Program-made: the position numbers and the translations under genes | The notes under the pieces: generated by a model | Databases searched by the model: none | Told to the model about the DNA's origin: nothing | Seen by the model: only the letters and a program-made list of their open reading frames with translations | Part shown: in pieces, positions 25,773 to 37,019 of the stretch | Numbering within the stretch: position 1 is the first letter of the stretch | How the letters are laid out: each line of letters starts with the position of its first letter | Assembly (NCBI RefSeq): GCF_002968335.2 | Contig: NZ_CP134398.1 | Span: 3,534,001-3,598,000 of the forward strand | DNA length: 64,000 nt | DNA from: Mycobacterium sp. ITM-2016-00316 | GTDB taxonomy: Bacteria > Actinomycetota > Actinomycetes > Mycobacteriales > Mycobacteriaceae | Direction: 5' to 3'

Positions 25773-27273
25773 GGTGTGGCTGCTCCTGCAGCCCCGCGCC
25801 GCGCGCCTGTTGCTCGCGGTGCTGTTCGGCACCCTCGCGCTCGGCAGCGCGCTGGCGCTGGCCACCGTCGCGGCCTGGCTGATCACCCGAGCCTGGCAGA
25901 TGCCGCCGGTGCTCGACCTGACGGTGGCCGTCGTGGCGGTCCGGGCACTCGGCATCTCCCGCGGGGTGTTCAGTTACTGCGAGCGACTTGCCATCCACGA
26001 CACCGCATTACGCGCCGCGGGTACCACCCGGGTCGGCCTGTACCGCAGGCTGATCGAGGTGCCTCCCGAGACCGCGCTGCGTTGGCACAGCGGCGATCTG
26101 GTGGCCCGGGTCGGCGCCTCGGTCGACGACCTCGCCGATGTCCTGGTGCGCGCCATCCTGCCGATGGCCGTGGCCACCGTGCTCTCCGGCGCGGCGGTCA
26201 TCATCATCGCGGTCATCTCACCGCCGGCGGCGGCGATCCTGGCGGTGAGTCTGCTGCTGGCCGGCGTGGCCGCACCGTGGCTGTCGGCGCGGGCCGCTGC
26301 CGCCACCGAAGCGCTGGCCGCCCGACACCACAGCGCCCGCGACACGGCGACCGTGCAGGCGCTGGAGCATGCGGCCGAACTACGGGTGTCGGGTCGCCTC
26401 GATGAGGTGATCGCCGAATCTGCCCGGGAACACCACGATCTGGGGCGCGCTCAGGACCGCGCGGCGGCGCCCGCCGCGTCCGCGAGCGCGGTGTCCACGG
26501 CTGCGGTCGGGATTTCGGTGCTCGGTGCCGTCATCGTCGGGATCATGATTGCCGGGCACACCAGCCCGATGTCGCTGGCCATCTTGATGCTGGTGCCGTT
26601 GTCGGCGTTCGAGGCAACCGCGGCGCTGCCCGCAGCCGCCGCCCAACTGGTGCGCTCCCGGATCGCCGCCCGCAGGCTCACCGACCTGACCGCGCCGGTG
26701 TCGCCCACCCGGCACCGGCCCGAAATCGGCCAGGTGAACCTGTCCCCCGGTGACCGGCTTGCCGTGCTCGGCCCGAGCGGATGCGGGAAGACCACCCTTC
26801 TGATGTCCATCGCCGCCGGCTACCCCGAGAGCCCGTTGACCGCAGCGTTCTTCGCCGAGGATGCACACCTGTTCGACACCACGGTGCGGGACAACCTGCT
26901 GGTGGGACGCGGCGACGCCACCGACGAGCAGCTGACCACGGCGCTGCACGATGTCGGGCTGGGCGGGTGGCTGGCCGGGTTGCCCGACGGGCTGTCGACC
27001 ATGCTGACGGGCGGAGCCGCCGCCGTCTCGGCCGGGCAGCGCCGGCGCCTGCTGCTGGCCAGAGCGCTCATCTCGGACTTCCCGATCCTGCTGCTCGACG
27101 AGCCGACCGAGCATCTCGACGCCGCCGACAGCGATCGCCTCATCACCGAGTTGCTCGCCCCGGGAGGCTTGCTGGCCGCCGACCGGACCGTCGTCGTCGC
27201 CACCCATCATCTGCCCGCCGAACTGGATTGCCCGGCGATCCGGCTCGGCTCGGAGAGAGGCCCAGCCCGGTAG
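25759..27273 (+). CDS. cydC: ABC exporter half-transporter CydC
   Basis: A 504-residue partner of CydD from ATG 25759 (MSLREVWLLLQP), inside the end of cydD. Six transmembrane helices are followed by a rather short ATPase with Walker A GPSGCGKTT, signature VSAGQRRRLLLARAL and Walker B ILLLDEPTEHLD. The linker between membrane and ATPase domains is compact compared with the E. coli protein. The reading frame extends far upstream of 25759, but that part is a shadow of cydD. Confidence 0.95.
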   Translation: MSLREVWLLLQPRAARLLLAVLFGTLALGSALALATVAAWLITRAWQMPPVLDLTVAVVAVRALGISRGVFSYCERLAIHDTALRAAGTTRVGLYRRLIEVPPETALRWHSGDLVARVGASVDDLADVLVRAILPMAVATVLSGAAVIIIAVISPPAAAILAVSLLLAGVAAPWLSARAAAATEALAARHHSARDTATVQALEHAAELRVSGRLDEVIAESAREHHDLGRAQDRAAAPAASASAVSTAAVGISVLGAVIVGIMIAGHTSPMSLAILMLVPLSAFEATAALPAAAAQLVRSRIAARRLTDLTAPVSPTRHRPEIGQVNLSPGDRLAVLGPSGCGKTTLLMSIAAGYPESPLTAAFFAEDAHLFDTTVRDNLLVGRGDATDEQLTTALHDVGLGGWLAGLPDGLSTMLTGGAAAVSAGQRRRLLLARALISDFPILLLDEPTEHLDAADSDRLITELLAPGGLLAADRTVVVATHHLPAELDCPAIRLGSERGPAR

Positions 27274-27284
27274 TCTGGACCGTC

Positions 27285-27737
27285 ATGAGCTCCCCAGGGC
27301 CGTACCCCGCGCCGCACGCGCCCTATCCCGCGCAATATCCGCCGTACCCCGGCCATCCGCCGATGGGACCCCGCAACCAGCTGGGCACCTGGGCACTGGG
27401 GCTGGCCGTGCTGGCGCTGCTGTTCTCGTGGAGCATCGTCGGCGGTGTCGTCGGCGGCGCGATCGCGGTGGTGCTGGGATTCGCCGGGCGTGGCCGGGCG
27501 ACGCGCGGTGCGGCCGACAACGGCCCCATCGCGAACGCCGGGATCGGTTTGGGCGCACTGGCCGTCATCGTCGGGGTGGCCTTCGTCCCGGTCTGGATCG
27601 GCTTCTTCACCGAGGCCGGCATGGGCGACTACGTCAGGTGCATGGAGCAGGCCGGCGCCGACCGCACCGCACAGGGACAGTGCGAGAACACCTTCCGCGA
27701 GCGGGTCGAGCGGGAATACGGTCTCTCCGGCGGCTAA
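27285..27737 (+). CDS. DUF4190-type small membrane protein (Rv1619 position)
   Basis: A 150-residue protein from ATG 27285, 12 nt after cydC. A Pro/Tyr-rich N-terminus (PYPAPHAPYPAQYPPYPG) precedes two transmembrane segments (LGLAVLALLFSWSIVGGVVGG and IGLGALAVIVGVAFVPVW) and a short C-terminal domain with two Cys (CMEQAG, CENTF) likely outside the cell. This is the DUF4190 layout and matches the position of Rv1619. Function unknown. It converges with tesB, overlapping by 4 nt. Confidence 0.8.
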   Translation: MSSPGPYPAPHAPYPAQYPPYPGHPPMGPRNQLGTWALGLAVLALLFSWSIVGGVVGGAIAVVLGFAGRGRATRGAADNGPIANAGIGLGALAVIVGVAFVPVWIGFFTEAGMGDYVRCMEQAGADRTAQGQCENTFRERVEREYGLSGG

Positions 27738-28597
27738 CGCGCCGGGAAATACTTGACGATCCCTTCCTGCATCACCGTCGCCAGCGCCTCGCCGCGCTCA
27801 TTGAAGAAGTGTCCGCCGCCCAGTCCGCGCGAGGCGGCAGCCACCGGCGACGACGTCGAGTACAGCACCCACTCGTCGAAGCGGATCGGTCGGTGAAACC
27901 ACACCGTGTGGTTCATGGTCACCGCGAAAATCCGGTCGTAACCCCAGGACAGGCCGTGCGTGGTGATGATCGAATCGAGCACCGTGGTGTCCGAGGAGTA
28001 GACCAGGGCGCCGGCGTGCAGCACCGGGTCATCGGGCATCGGGCCGTCGGCGGTCAGCCACACCCGGTTGTGGTCGAGTTGACCGCCCTTGTCCCGCATC
28101 ACCCAGGCCGGGTCATTGGTGTAGCGCCACTGAATGGGCCGCAGCGCACTGACGAAATGCGGCACCGTCTCCTCGTAGCCCACCAGGAGTTCATCGATGG
28201 TGGGCAGCGAGTCCGGGGCGGGTACCTGGGGTGCGGCGATGTTGTGCTCCAGCCCACGGCCACCGGCAAGATGCGAGACCAGCGCGGTGCCCAGCAGCGC
28301 GCCGTCCTGGGTGACGTCCACCCTGCGATTGGTGAACCGCCGTTCGTCGCGCAGGCGAACGACCTCGAACTCGAGGTCTTTCTCGGTGTCGCCACCGGCG
28401 ATGAAATGCATCGACAACGTGCTCGGCGGCAGGTTGTCGGGCACCGTGCGACTCGCGGCCACGAAGGCCTGCGCCATCATCTGCCCACCGAAGGTGCGTA
28501 CCGGGTTGCGGCTCGGATGCGTGCCGGTGAACGCATCCTCGCCGACCCGGGTGAGATCGAGAACCGTCAGCAGTTCCTGCAGATGCTCCGCCGACAA
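27734..28597 (-). CDS. tesB: Acyl-CoA thioesterase II
   Basis: A 287-residue double-hotdog thioesterase. The N-terminal hotdog has RTFGGQMMAQAF, and the C-terminal one has the catalytic Asp in YSSDTTVLDSI and Gln in TVMQEGIVK. It hydrolyses medium- and long-chain acyl-CoA to free acid and CoA in the cytoplasm. It corresponds to Rv1618 (tesB1), next to pyk, and lies 15 nt after the pyk stop, probably co-transcribed. Confidence 0.93.
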   Translation of the reverse strand: MSAEHLQELLTVLDLTRVGEDAFTGTHPSRNPVRTFGGQMMAQAFVAASRTVPDNLPPSTLSMHFIAGGDTEKDLEFEVVRLRDERRFTNRRVDVTQDGALLGTALVSHLAGGRGLEHNIAAPQVPAPDSLPTIDELLVGYEETVPHFVSALRPIQWRYTNDPAWVMRDKGGQLDHNRVWLTADGPMPDDPVLHAGALVYSSDTTVLDSIITTHGLSWGYDRIFAVTMNHTVWFHRPIRFDEWVLYSTSSPVAAASRGLGGGHFFNERGEALATVMQEGIVKYFPAR

Positions 28598-28612
28598 GTC
28601 TGGCTCCGGTCT

Positions 28613-30031
28613 CTAGTGGTCGTCCTCGCCGATCCGGTGGACGTGGATCAGGTTGGTCGAGCCTACTGTGCCAGGCGGCGCGCCAGCGACGATGACCACC
28701 AGGTCACCGCGCTTGTAGCGGCCCAGGTCCAGCAACGACTGATCGACCTGCCGGATCATGCCGTCGGTGGTGTCGATGTGCGGCACGATGAACGTCTCGG
28801 TGCCCCAGGTCAACGCCAGCTGACTGCGCACCTCGGGTAGCGCGGTGAACGCCAGCAGCGGCAGCGGCGTGTGCAGCCGGGCCAACCGGCGCACGGTGTC
28901 ACCGGACTGGGTGAACGCGACCAGCGCCTTGGCCTCCAACCGCTCGCCGATATCGCGGGCGGCATAGGAGATGACGCCGCGCTTGGTGCGCGGCACGTGG
29001 GTCAGTGGCGGCGCCTCGGTGGAGTTCCCCTCGACCGCCGACAGGATGCGGCCCATGGTCCGCACCGCTTCGAGCGCGAACTTGCCCACCGACGTCTCAC
29101 CGGACAGCATCACCGCGTCGGCGCCGTCGAGCACCGCGTTGGCCACATCGGAGGCCTCCGCACGGGTGGGACGCGAGTTCTCGATCATCGACTCCAGCAT
29201 CTGGGTGGCGACGATCACCGGCTTGGCGTTCTCCCGCGCCATCTGGATGGCGCGCTTCTGCACCAGCGGCACCTCTTCGAGCGGCAGCTCGACGCCCAGG
29301 TCACCGCGGGCCACCATGATGGCGTCGAAGGCCAGCACGATCGCCTCGAGGTTCTCGATCGCCTCGGGCTTTTCCATCTTGGCGATCACCGGGACCCGGC
29401 GCCCCACCCGGTCCATGACCTCGTGGACCAGCTCGACATCGGCGGGCGAGCGCACGAACGAGAGCGCCACCAGGTCGACGCCGAGCCGCAGCGCGAATTC
29501 CAGGTCCTCGATGTCCTTCTCCGACAGCGCGGGCGCCGAGACGTTCATCCCGGGCAGCGACATGCCCTTGTTGTTACTGACCTTGCCGCCCTCGGTGACG
29601 GTGCACACAACGTCGTCACCGTCGATGTGTTCGACGACGAGACCGACGTTGCCGTCGTCGACCAGGACACGGTCGCCGGGCGTGGCGTCCTTGGCCAGTC
29701 GCTTGTAGGTGGTGCTCACCCGGTCGTGGGTGCCCACGCAGTCCTCGACGGTGATACGGATGGTCTCACCGTTCTTCCACACCGTGGGGCCGTCGGCGAA
29801 GCGCCCCAGCCGGATCTTGGGTCCCTGCAGGTCAGCGAGGATGCCGACGGCCCGACCAGTGGAATCGGAGGCCGCCCGGACCCGCCGGTAGGACTCCTCG
29901 TGGTCGGCGTAGTCGCCGTGGCTGAAGTTCAGTCGTGCGACGTCCATGCCCGCCTCGACCAGGGCACGTACCGACTCATCGGTGGAGGTTGCCGGGCCGA
30001 GGGTACAGACGATCTTTCCGCGTCTATTCAC
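28613..30031 (-). CDS. pyk: Pyruvate kinase
   Basis: A 472-residue glycolytic enzyme, usual length for actinobacterial PykA. It starts MNRRGKIVCTLGPATS. The catalytic signature VIAKMEKPEAIENLEAI with the active-site Lys, MVARGDLGVELPLEEVP, and the substrate and K+ region RLNFSHGDY are all intact, and the C-terminal domain is complete. It converts PEP and ADP to pyruvate and ATP. It lies 27 nt after gltD on the same strand and probably shares its transcript. Confidence 0.97.
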   Translation of the reverse strand: MNRRGKIVCTLGPATSTDESVRALVEAGMDVARLNFSHGDYADHEESYRRVRAASDSTGRAVGILADLQGPKIRLGRFADGPTVWKNGETIRITVEDCVGTHDRVSTTYKRLAKDATPGDRVLVDDGNVGLVVEHIDGDDVVCTVTEGGKVSNNKGMSLPGMNVSAPALSEKDIEDLEFALRLGVDLVALSFVRSPADVELVHEVMDRVGRRVPVIAKMEKPEAIENLEAIVLAFDAIMVARGDLGVELPLEEVPLVQKRAIQMARENAKPVIVATQMLESMIENSRPTRAEASDVANAVLDGADAVMLSGETSVGKFALEAVRTMGRILSAVEGNSTEAPPLTHVPRTKRGVISYAARDIGERLEAKALVAFTQSGDTVRRLARLHTPLPLLAFTALPEVRSQLALTWGTETFIVPHIDTTDGMIRQVDQSLLDLGRYKRGDLVVIVAGAPPGTVGSTNLIHVHRIGEDDH

Positions 30032-30058
30032 GTCGCATGAGCATAGTCGTTAATCGAT

Positions 30059-31561
30059 TCAGATGACGGCCAGAGGGAGAGCACCGGGCCGCACGGGTGC
30101 CGGCAGGTCGGAGTCCCCCATGAGGTAGGCGTCCACCGCCTGGGCGGCGCTGCGGCCCTCGGCGATGGCCCAGACGATCAGCGACGCGCCCCGGTGCGCG
30201 TCGCCGCACACGAAGACTCCGGGCTCCTCGGTCTGCCAGTCCGATCCGCAGGACAGCGTGCCGCGGCCGTTGCGCCGCAGCCCGAGACCATCCAGCAGCG
30301 CCATCTCCTCGACACCCTCGAACCCGATGGCCAGCAGCGCCAGGTCACACGGCAGTTCGATGGGATCCCCGACCGGGGTGATCACGCGGCGGCCGAGACC
30401 GTCCCGCTCGACCTTGACCTCGGCGATCTGCATGGCCCGCACGTTGCCCTGCTCGTCGCCGAGGAACCGCTGCACGGCCACCTCGAAGCGCCGGGCCCCG
30501 CCCTCGGCGTGCGCCGGCGAGGTGCGCAGCAGCAGCGGCCAGGTGGGCCACGGCGAGCGCTCGTCGTCGCGCGCCTCCGGCGGTGCCGGGTTGTAGTCCA
30601 GCTGGGTCACCGAGATGGCGCCCTGCCGGTGCGCGGTGCCCAGGCAGTCTGCGCCGGTGTCGCCGCCACCGATGATGACGACGTGCTTGCCGGCGGCGGT
30701 CAGCTCGGCGGGGCCGTCACCCTCGCATTCCTTGTTGGCGGGTACCAGATGTTCCATCGCCAGATGCACACCGTTGAGTTCGCGCCCCTCGACGTCGTTG
30801 TCCCTGCCCTTCAGCGCACCGACGGCCAGCACGATGGCGTCGTGCTGGGCCCGCAGCGCCTCGATCGAAAGATCGACGCCGACCTCGCATTCGGTGACGA
30901 AACGCGTTCCCTCGGCCCGCATCTGGGACAGCCGCTGGTTCAGCGTCGCTTTCTCCAGCTTGTACTCCGGGATGCCGTAGCGCATCAGCCCGCCGATGCG
31001 GTTGTCACGTTCGTAGACGGTGACATGATGCCCGGCCCGGGTGAGCTGCTGGGCGGCAGCCAGCCCGGCCGGGCCCGAACCCACCACGGCCACACTGCGT
31101 CCCGACGTGATGGCCGGCGGCTGCGGCTCCACCGAACCCGTCATCCAGGCGTGGTCGACGATGGACTGTTCGATCCGTTTGATGGTGACGCTGCCGCCGG
31201 TGGTCTCCTCGGCGATCGACAGCACGCAGGCCGCCTCGCACGGAGCCGGGCAGAGCCTGCCGGTGAACTCCGGGAAGTTGTTGGTTGCGTGCAGGCGGTC
31301 GCTGGCTGCGTCCCACCGCCCGCGACGCACCAGATCGTTCCACTCCGGTATCAGATTGCCCAGTGGGCAACCCGCAGTTCCCGAGTGGCAGAACGGGATT
31401 CCACAGTCCATGCAGCGACGGGCCTGCTGGGATACCTCGCCGGCCCGCTCGTGAGGATCCTGACTCTCGTACACCTCATGCCAGTCGCCGACCCGCTCGT
31501 CGACCGGCCGCTTGGCCGCGTCCAGCTTGCGCACCCTCAGAAAACCGTTCGGATCAGCCAC
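30059..31561 (-). CDS. gltD: Glutamate synthase small subunit
   Basis: A 500-residue NADPH-dependent subunit. The N-terminal iron-sulfur region has CMDCGIPFC, a CPLGN motif and [11 protein letters not shown], then an FAD-binding [15 protein letters not shown] and an NADPH-binding [14 protein letters not shown]. It passes electrons from NADPH to GltB. GTG 31561 is chosen because it overlaps the gltB stop and gives the conserved start [13 protein letters not shown]; a longer frame upstream is a gltB shadow. Confidence 0.96.
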   Translation of the reverse strand: MADPNGFLRVRKLDAAKRPVDERVGDWHEVYESQDPHERAGEVSQQARRCMDCGIPFCHSGTAGCPLGNLIPEWNDLVRRGRWDAASDRLHATNNFPEFTGRLCPAPCEAACVLSIAEETTGGSVTIKRIEQSIVDHAWMTGSVEPQPPAITSGRSVAVVGSGPAGLAAAQQLTRAGHHVTVYERDNRIGGLMRYGIPEYKLEKATLNQRLSQMRAEGTRFVTECEVGVDLSIEALRAQHDAIVLAVGALKGRDNDVEGRELNGVHLAMEHLVPANKECEGDGPAELTAAGKHVVIIGGGDTGADCLGTAHRQGAISVTQLDYNPAPPEARDDERSPWPTWPLLLRTSPAHAEGGARRFEVAVQRFLGDEQGNVRAMQIAEVKVERDGLGRRVITPVGDPIELPCDLALLAIGFEGVEEMALLDGLGLRRNGRGTLSCGSDWQTEEPGVFVCGDAHRGASLIVWAIAEGRSAAQAVDAYLMGDSDLPAPVRPGALPLAVI

Positions 31562-34500
31562 GGCTGGCCTCCATGATCGCGGTGTCCACGTCTCGCCCTT
31601 CGGCCTTTGCCATCCGGGTGGCGCGCAGCACCCGCTCGTAATCGGTCGGCATGATCTTGGTGAACTGCGCGCTGCGGCGCGGCCAGTCCGCCAGTAGCGA
31701 GCCCGCAACGGTGCTCCCGGTGGCCTGCGCGTGCCGCGCCACCACGTCGTGCAGCCAGGTCAGGTCCTCGGGGTCGAGGCGCTGCAGATCCACCATCTCG
31801 GTGTTCACTTTCGCCGGATCGAGGCCGAGCACGAAGGCGATACCGCCCGACATCCCGGCCGCCATGTTGCGTCCGGTGTCGCCGAGCACCACCACCCGCC
31901 CACCGGTCATGTATTCGCAGGCATGGTCGCCGCAGCCCTCGACGACGGCCAACGCACCGGAGTTGCGGGCGCAGAAGCGCTCCCCGACCCGGCCGCGCAG
32001 AAAGACCTCGCCGGAGGTGGCCCCGAACAGCAGGGTGTTGCCGGCGATGACGTTGTCCTCGGGCAGGAACAGCACATCATCGGGCGGTCGGACGATGACG
32101 CGGCCACCCGAAAGGCCCTTGCCCACATAGTCGTTGGCGTCACCGATCAGGTCCAGGGTGACACCCGGGGGCAGGAATGCGCCCAGCGACTGCCCGGCCG
32201 AACCGGTCAGCGTGACATGGATGGTGTCATCCGGCAGACCGTCGGCACCGTAGCGACGGGTCACCTCCGACCCCAACAGCGTGCCCACCGTGCGGTTGAC
32301 GTTGCGCACCGGCAGTTCCAGCCGGACCGGGTGTGCGTCCTCCAGAGCGCCGTCGGCGAGCGCCACCAGCGTCTGGTCCAGTGCCTGGGCCAGACCGTGA
32401 TCTTGATCGCGCGACCTGCGGCGCGCAGTGATCTCGGCGCCGTGCGCATCCGTCGGGACCGCGAAGATCGGGCTGAGGTCCAGGCCGTGACTCTTCCAGT
32501 GCGCGACACCTTCGGCGGTGTCGAGCATCTCGACCCGGCCGATCGCCTCGTCGAGACTGCGGAAGCCGAGTTCGGCGAGCATCGTCCGGATGTCCTCGGC
32601 GATGAACTGGAAGAAGTTCTCCACGAACTCGGGTTTGCCGTTGAACCGCGCGCGCAGTTCCGGATTCTGGGTGGCCACCCCGACCGGGCAGGTGTCCAGG
32701 TGGCAGACCCGCATCATGATGCAGCCCGCGACCACCAGTGGCGCGGTCGCGAATCCGTACTCCTCGGCACCCAGGAGCGCAGCGACCATGACATCGCGGG
32801 CGGTACGCATCCCGCCATCGCACTGCACGGTGATGCGGTCACGTAGGCCGTTGAGCATCAGTGTCTGCTGAGTGTCGGCCAGGCCGATCTCCCAGGGTGC
32901 CCCGGCGTGCTTGAGCGAGGTCAGCGGCGCCGCGCCGGTGCCGCCGTCATACCCGGAGATCAGCACGACGTCGGCGTGCGCCTTCGAGACGCCCGCAGCC
33001 ACCGTACCGACACCCACCGAGCTGACCAGCTTGACGTGGATACGGGCCTGGTCGTTGGCATTCTTCAGGTCGTGGATCAGCTGCGCCAGATCCTCGATCG
33101 AGTAGATGTCGTGGTGCGGCGGCGGTGAGATCAAACCCACTCCCGGAGTGGAATGCCGGGTCTTGGCGATATTGGGATATACCTTGTACCCCGGAAGCTG
33201 GCCACCCTCACCGGGTTTGGCGCCCTGTGCCATCTTGATCTGGATATCGGTGGCATTCACCAGGTAGTCGCTGGTCACACCGAACCGCCCGGACGCCACC
33301 TGCTTCACGGCGCTGCGCCGCCTGAGGTCATACAGCCGGTCGGCGTCCTCGCCGCCCTCACCGGAGTTCGAGCGTCCGCCCAGCTTGTTCATCGCAATGG
33401 CCATCGTCTCGTGCGCTTCGGCAGAGATGGACCCGTAGCTCATGGCGCCGGTGTTGAACCGCGTCACGATCGCTTCCGCCGATTCGACTTCCTCGAGCGG
33501 CACGGGTGCGCGTACTCCGGTCTTGAAGCCGAACAGGCCGCGCAACGCGCCACCCTCACGGGAGAGCCTGTTGACCTCCTCGGAGTACTTGGCGAAGACG
33601 TCGTGGCGTCCGGTGCGGGTCGAATGCTGCAGCAGGAAGACCACTTCCGGGGTGAACAGGTGCAACTCGCCATCGCGGCGGAACTGGTACTCCCCGCCGA
33701 CCGACAACCGCCGGTAGGCACGTTCGGTGGGATTCTCCGGATAGGCGCGACGATGCCGGAACCTGACCTCTTGGGCCAGCACGTCCAAGCCGATGCCGCC
33801 GAGTTGCATCGGGGTGCCGGTGAAGTACTCGTCGATGACGGCGCGGTCCAGCCCGATCGCCTCGAACGCCTGGGCGCCGGTGTAGGAGGACACCGTCGAG
33901 ATACCCATCTTGCTCATCACCTTCATCACGCCCTTGCCGAGCGCAGTCAGGTAGTTGCGCGCCGCGGTGGCCGGCTCGATACCGGTGAGCTCCCCTTCGC
34001 GGATCAGGTCCTCGATCGATTCGAAGGCCAGGTACGGGTTGACCGCTGCGGCGCCGAAACCGATCAGCATCGCAATATGGTGCACCTCGCGGGCATCACC
34101 GCTTTCCACCACCAGCCCGACACCGGTGCGTTCCTTGGTGTGCACCAGGTGGTGGTGCACCGCGGAGACGGCCAGCAGCGACGGTATCGGAGCCTTGGTG
34201 TGGTCGGAGTCGCGATCCGAGATCACCAGGGTGCGAGCGCCTTTCGCGATCGCCTCGCACGCGCGAATGCGCAGCTCCTCCAGCGCCTCGGCCAGGCCTT
34301 CCCCGCCGCGTTCCACGTCGTAGAGGGCGCGCAGAACGGCGGTGCGCAGACCGGGCTGCTCGCCGTCGTCGTTGACGTGCACGATCTTGTTGAGATCGTC
34401 GTTGTCGAGCACCGGCCAGCCGAGCCTGATCTGGCGACACGATGCCGCTGTCGGCTCCAACAGGTTCTCCTCGGGGCCCATCACCCGGCTCATGGAGGTG

Positions 34501-36098
34501 ACGACGGCTTCCCGGATGGCATCCAGCGGAGGGTTGGTGACCTGGGCGAACAGTTCGACGAAATAGTCGTAGAGCAGCCGGGATCGTTGCGACATCACCG
34601 CGATCGGGGTGTCGGTGCCCATCGAGCCCAGCGGTTCGGCCCCGGATGCCGCCATGGGCGTCAGCAACACCCGCAGTTCTTCCTCGGTGTAGCCGAACGA
34701 CACCTGCCTGCGCACCACCGATTCGTGATTGGGTTGCACGCGAACGCGATCCGGTAGGGTCTTGAGATCGAGCAACCCGGCGTGCAGCCATTCGCCGTAG
34801 GCGTGCGCACCGGCGAGTTCGTCCTTGATCTCGTCATCGGAGACGATGCGACCTGCCGCGGTGTCGATCAGGAACATCTTGCCGGGCTCGAGGCGCCCCT
34901 TGGCCACCACCTCGGCGCTGGGCACGTCGAGCACACCACTCTCACTGGCCAGGATGATGCGGTTGTCGATGGTGCGCCACCAGCGACCGGGCCGTAATCC
35001 GTTGCGGTCCAGAACCGCACCGACGACGGTGCCATCGGTGAAGGTCACGCAGGCGGGGCCGTCCCACGGCTCCATCAGCGAGGCATGGAACTGCCAGAAC
35101 GCACGCCGGGCCGGGTCCATGGTGGCGTTGTTCTCCCAGGCCTCCGGGATCATCATCAACACCGCGTGCGGCAGGCTGCGACCACCCAGGTGCAGCAGCT
35201 CCAGCACCTGATCGAACGACGCGGAGTCCGACCCGTCCCTGGGGCAGATCGGCGAGAGGCGGCTCAGGTCACCGGGGATGAGCGTGCTGCTCAACTTGGC
35301 TTCGCGGGCATGCATGCGGTTGCGGTTGCCGCGGACAGTGTTGATCTCGCCGTTGTGCGCGACGAACCGGAACGGATGCGCCAGCGGCCACGACGGAAAG
35401 GTGTTCGTGGAGAAGCGGCTGTGCACGATGGCGATGGCACTCACGCAGCGATCGTCGCGCAGATCCGGAAAGAACTGCGGCAGCTGCATGGTGGTGAGCA
35501 TGCCCTTGTAGGCGATGGTTCGGCTGGACAGCGACGGGAAGTAGACCGCACCCTGTTCGGCCCGCTTGCGCAGCGGGTACACCCGGCGGTCCAAGTCGAT
35601 GCCGCCGCAGCCGCCGGAGGAGGTGACGAAAAGCTGTGCCATGTAGGGCATGCAGCCCACCGCGGTGGCCCCCACTTCGGCGCCGTCGGGATCGATCGGC
35701 ACCTCGCGCCAGCCCAGGACCTCCAGGTGCTCCTCGGCGGCGATGGCCTCGATTCGTGCACACTCGGCGGCGCGGGCGTCCGGATCCTGCGGCAGGAAGC
35801 AGATTCCGGCGGCGAAGGTGTTGGCGCCGGCGGCATTTGGCTGCGGTAGATCGAAATCGACGACAGCGGCCAACAACTCGACCGGCAGCTGGATCAGAAT
35901 TCCGGCGCCGTCACCACTGTTCGGCTCGGCGCCGGCCGCGCCGCGATGCTCAAGGTGCTCCAACGCGGTGAGTCCGTCCGAGACGATGCCGTGTGAGCGT
36001 CGACCCCCGATATCGGCGATCATGGCGACGCCACAGGAATCCGATTCGTTGTCCGGGTCGTATAAGCCTTGGGCCTTGGGAAGTGCCGAGAACAGCAA
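31554..36098 (-). CDS. gltB: Glutamate synthase large subunit
   Basis: A 1514-residue enzyme, the expected size. A propeptide of about 21 residues precedes the nucleophile Cys of the glutaminase domain ([11 protein letters not shown]). The central and FMN-binding synthase domains follow, with the 3Fe-4S cysteines in [15 protein letters not shown], then the C-terminal GxG repeat domain ([14 protein letters not shown]). It transfers the amide nitrogen of glutamine to 2-oxoglutarate. The start is TTG 36098, with GGAGG 9 nt upstream; a TACACT -10-like element lies further upstream. In M. tuberculosis gltBD is not adjacent to pyk. Confidence 0.97.
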   Translation of the reverse strand: MLFSALPKAQGLYDPDNESDSCGVAMIADIGGRRSHGIVSDGLTALEHLEHRGAAGAEPNSGDGAGILIQLPVELLAAVVDFDLPQPNAAGANTFAAGICFLPQDPDARAAECARIEAIAAEEHLEVLGWREVPIDPDGAEVGATAVGCMPYMAQLFVTSSGGCGGIDLDRRVYPLRKRAEQGAVYFPSLSSRTIAYKGMLTTMQLPQFFPDLRDDRCVSAIAIVHSRFSTNTFPSWPLAHPFRFVAHNGEINTVRGNRNRMHAREAKLSSTLIPGDLSRLSPICPRDGSDSASFDQVLELLHLGGRSLPHAVLMMIPEAWENNATMDPARRAFWQFHASLMEPWDGPACVTFTDGTVVGAVLDRNGLRPGRWWRTIDNRIILASESGVLDVPSAEVVAKGRLEPGKMFLIDTAAGRIVSDDEIKDELAGAHAYGEWLHAGLLDLKTLPDRVRVQPNHESVVRRQVSFGYTEEELRVLLTPMAASGAEPLGSMGTDTPIAVMSQRSRLLYDYFVELFAQVTNPPLDAIREAVVTSMSRVMGPEENLLEPTAASCRQIRLGWPVLDNDDLNKIVHVNDDGEQPGLRTAVLRALYDVERGGEGLAEALEELRIRACEAIAKGARTLVISDRDSDHTKAPIPSLLAVSAVHHHLVHTKERTGVGLVVESGDAREVHHIAMLIGFGAAAVNPYLAFESIEDLIREGELTGIEPATAARNYLTALGKGVMKVMSKMGISTVSSYTGAQAFEAIGLDRAVIDEYFTGTPMQLGGIGLDVLAQEVRFRHRRAYPENPTERAYRRLSVGGEYQFRRDGELHLFTPEVVFLLQHSTRTGRHDVFAKYSEEVNRLSREGGALRGLFGFKTGVRAPVPLEEVESAEAIVTRFNTGAMSYGSISAEAHETMAIAMNKLGGRSNSGEGGEDADRLYDLRRRSAVKQVASGRFGVTSDYLVNATDIQIKMAQGAKPGEGGQLPGYKVYPNIAKTRHSTPGVGLISPPPHHDIYSIEDLAQLIHDLKNANDQARIHVKLVSSVGVGTVAAGVSKAHADVVLISGYDGGTGAAPLTSLKHAGAPWEIGLADTQQTLMLNGLRDRITVQCDGGMRTARDVMVAALLGAEEYGFATAPLVVAGCIMMRVCHLDTCPVGVATQNPELRARFNGKPEFVENFFQFIAEDIRTMLAELGFRSLDEAIGRVEMLDTAEGVAHWKSHGLDLSPIFAVPTDAHGAEITARRRSRDQDHGLAQALDQTLVALADGALEDAHPVRLELPVRNVNRTVGTLLGSEVTRRYGADGLPDDTIHVTLTGSAGQSLGAFLPPGVTLDLIGDANDYVGKGLSGGRVIVRPPDDVLFLPEDNVIAGNTLLFGATSGEVFLRGRVGERFCARNSGALAVVEGCGDHACEYMTGGRVVVLGDTGRNMAAGMSGGIAFVLGLDPAKVNTEMVDLQRLDPEDLTWLHDVVARHAQATGSTVAGSLLADWPRRSAQFTKIMPTDYERVLRATRMAKAEGRDVDTAIMEASRG

Positions 36099-36194
36099 GC
36101 GAATCTACCTCCGCAGTCTCCGTGACGATAGGAGGGACTGCATCGGCCCGAAGCTGCAGTGTATCAGCGAGAACGTGTTACTTCCCGGCGATAT

Positions 36195-36596
36195 TCAGCC
36201 GGTGAGAACAGTGGGGACCAGCGGGAACCCCGGCCAGTTCCGGACCACGGTCCATGCCACCGCGGCCACCACGACCGTGACGGTGGCCGCCATCGGCATG
36301 AGCGTCAGGCCGCGCCGCCACCGCACCACCAGCCACACCGCCAACGCAGGCAACGCCACCAGGAGGAAGACGTTGTCGATGACGGCGGCCGCCAGATCGC
36401 CGTTCAGCAGATCGTGCGTCATCCGCAGCCCGCCGCACGCCGGGCAATCCAGGCCGGTGAGCGCCTTGAAGGGGCAGCCGGGAAACAGGAACCCGGGCCG
36501 GTGCGGGTCGGCCAGGCCGATATAGGCCAAGGCGCCGGCGACGGCCACCCCGGCGCCGATCAGCCCGGCTCGGGCGGTCGCGCTCTCAGGTGCCAT
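36195..36596 (-). CDS. DUF2752 membrane protein (Rv1616-like)
   Basis: A 133-residue protein with three transmembrane helices. The family motif is GCPFKALTGLDCPACGGLRMTHDLLNGDL, whose CPxCG cysteines may bind a metal. This is the DUF2752 signature, and the gene sits at the Rv1616 position next to gltB and pyk. Its start overlaps the stop of the TM2 gene by 11 nt. Function unknown. Confidence 0.85.
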   Translation of the reverse strand: MAPESATARAGLIGAGVAVAGALAYIGLADPHRPGFLFPGCPFKALTGLDCPACGGLRMTHDLLNGDLAAAVIDNVFLLVALPALAVWLVVRWRRGLTLMPMAATVTVVVAAVAWTVVRNWPGFPLVPTVLTG

Positions 36597-36999
36597 CGCG
36601 CAGCGGGCGGCCCTGCGGGTCGCGCACCTTGTCGGTCAGCAGCAGGATTGCGTCGATGATGCCCCAGATGATGGCACCGATTCCGCAGGTGAAGATGCCG
36701 ACCAGCAGCTGCGCCACACCCAGTCCGGTGTAGCCCAGGTAGAAGCGTCCGATGCCGAGGATGCCGAACAACCCCAGCAGCTGCAGCAGGCCGGCGATGA
36801 CCTTGGACTTCTCGGAATAGGGTTCCCCGGTCATGGGATGCCGCCCGTAGGGGGCCAGCGGATCGAAGTACGCACCCGGGGGCGGTGGCGGGTAACCCGG
36901 CTGGCCGGGTGGCGGGTAACCGGCACCGCCGGGCGGCGGCTGGTAGCCCGGCGGTGGGAAACTGCCCGGGTCGCCCCCGTACGACTGCGGATCCGTCAT
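36586..36999 (-). CDS. TM2-domain protein with Pro-rich N-terminus
   Basis: A 137-residue protein from ATG 36999 (MTDPQSYGGDPG). Residues 1-55 are Pro/Gly/Tyr-rich and unstructured. Residues 65-125 form the TM2 domain: two helices around a short turn with LGLFGILGIGRFYLGYTGLG and IIWGIIDAILLLTD. TM2 proteins are membrane proteins of unknown role. It starts 20 nt after the exporter permease stop, so it may sit at the end of the PKS-exporter transcript, but it belongs with the conserved Rv1615-1616 block. Confidence 0.8.
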   Translation of the reverse strand: MTDPQSYGGDPGSFPPPGYQPPPGGAGYPPPGQPGYPPPPPGAYFDPLAPYGRHPMTGEPYSEKSKVIAGLLQLLGLFGILGIGRFYLGYTGLGVAQLLVGIFTCGIGAIIWGIIDAILLLTDKVRDPQGRPLRDGT

Positions 37000-37019
37000 G
37001 ACCTCAGGATGCCAGAAGA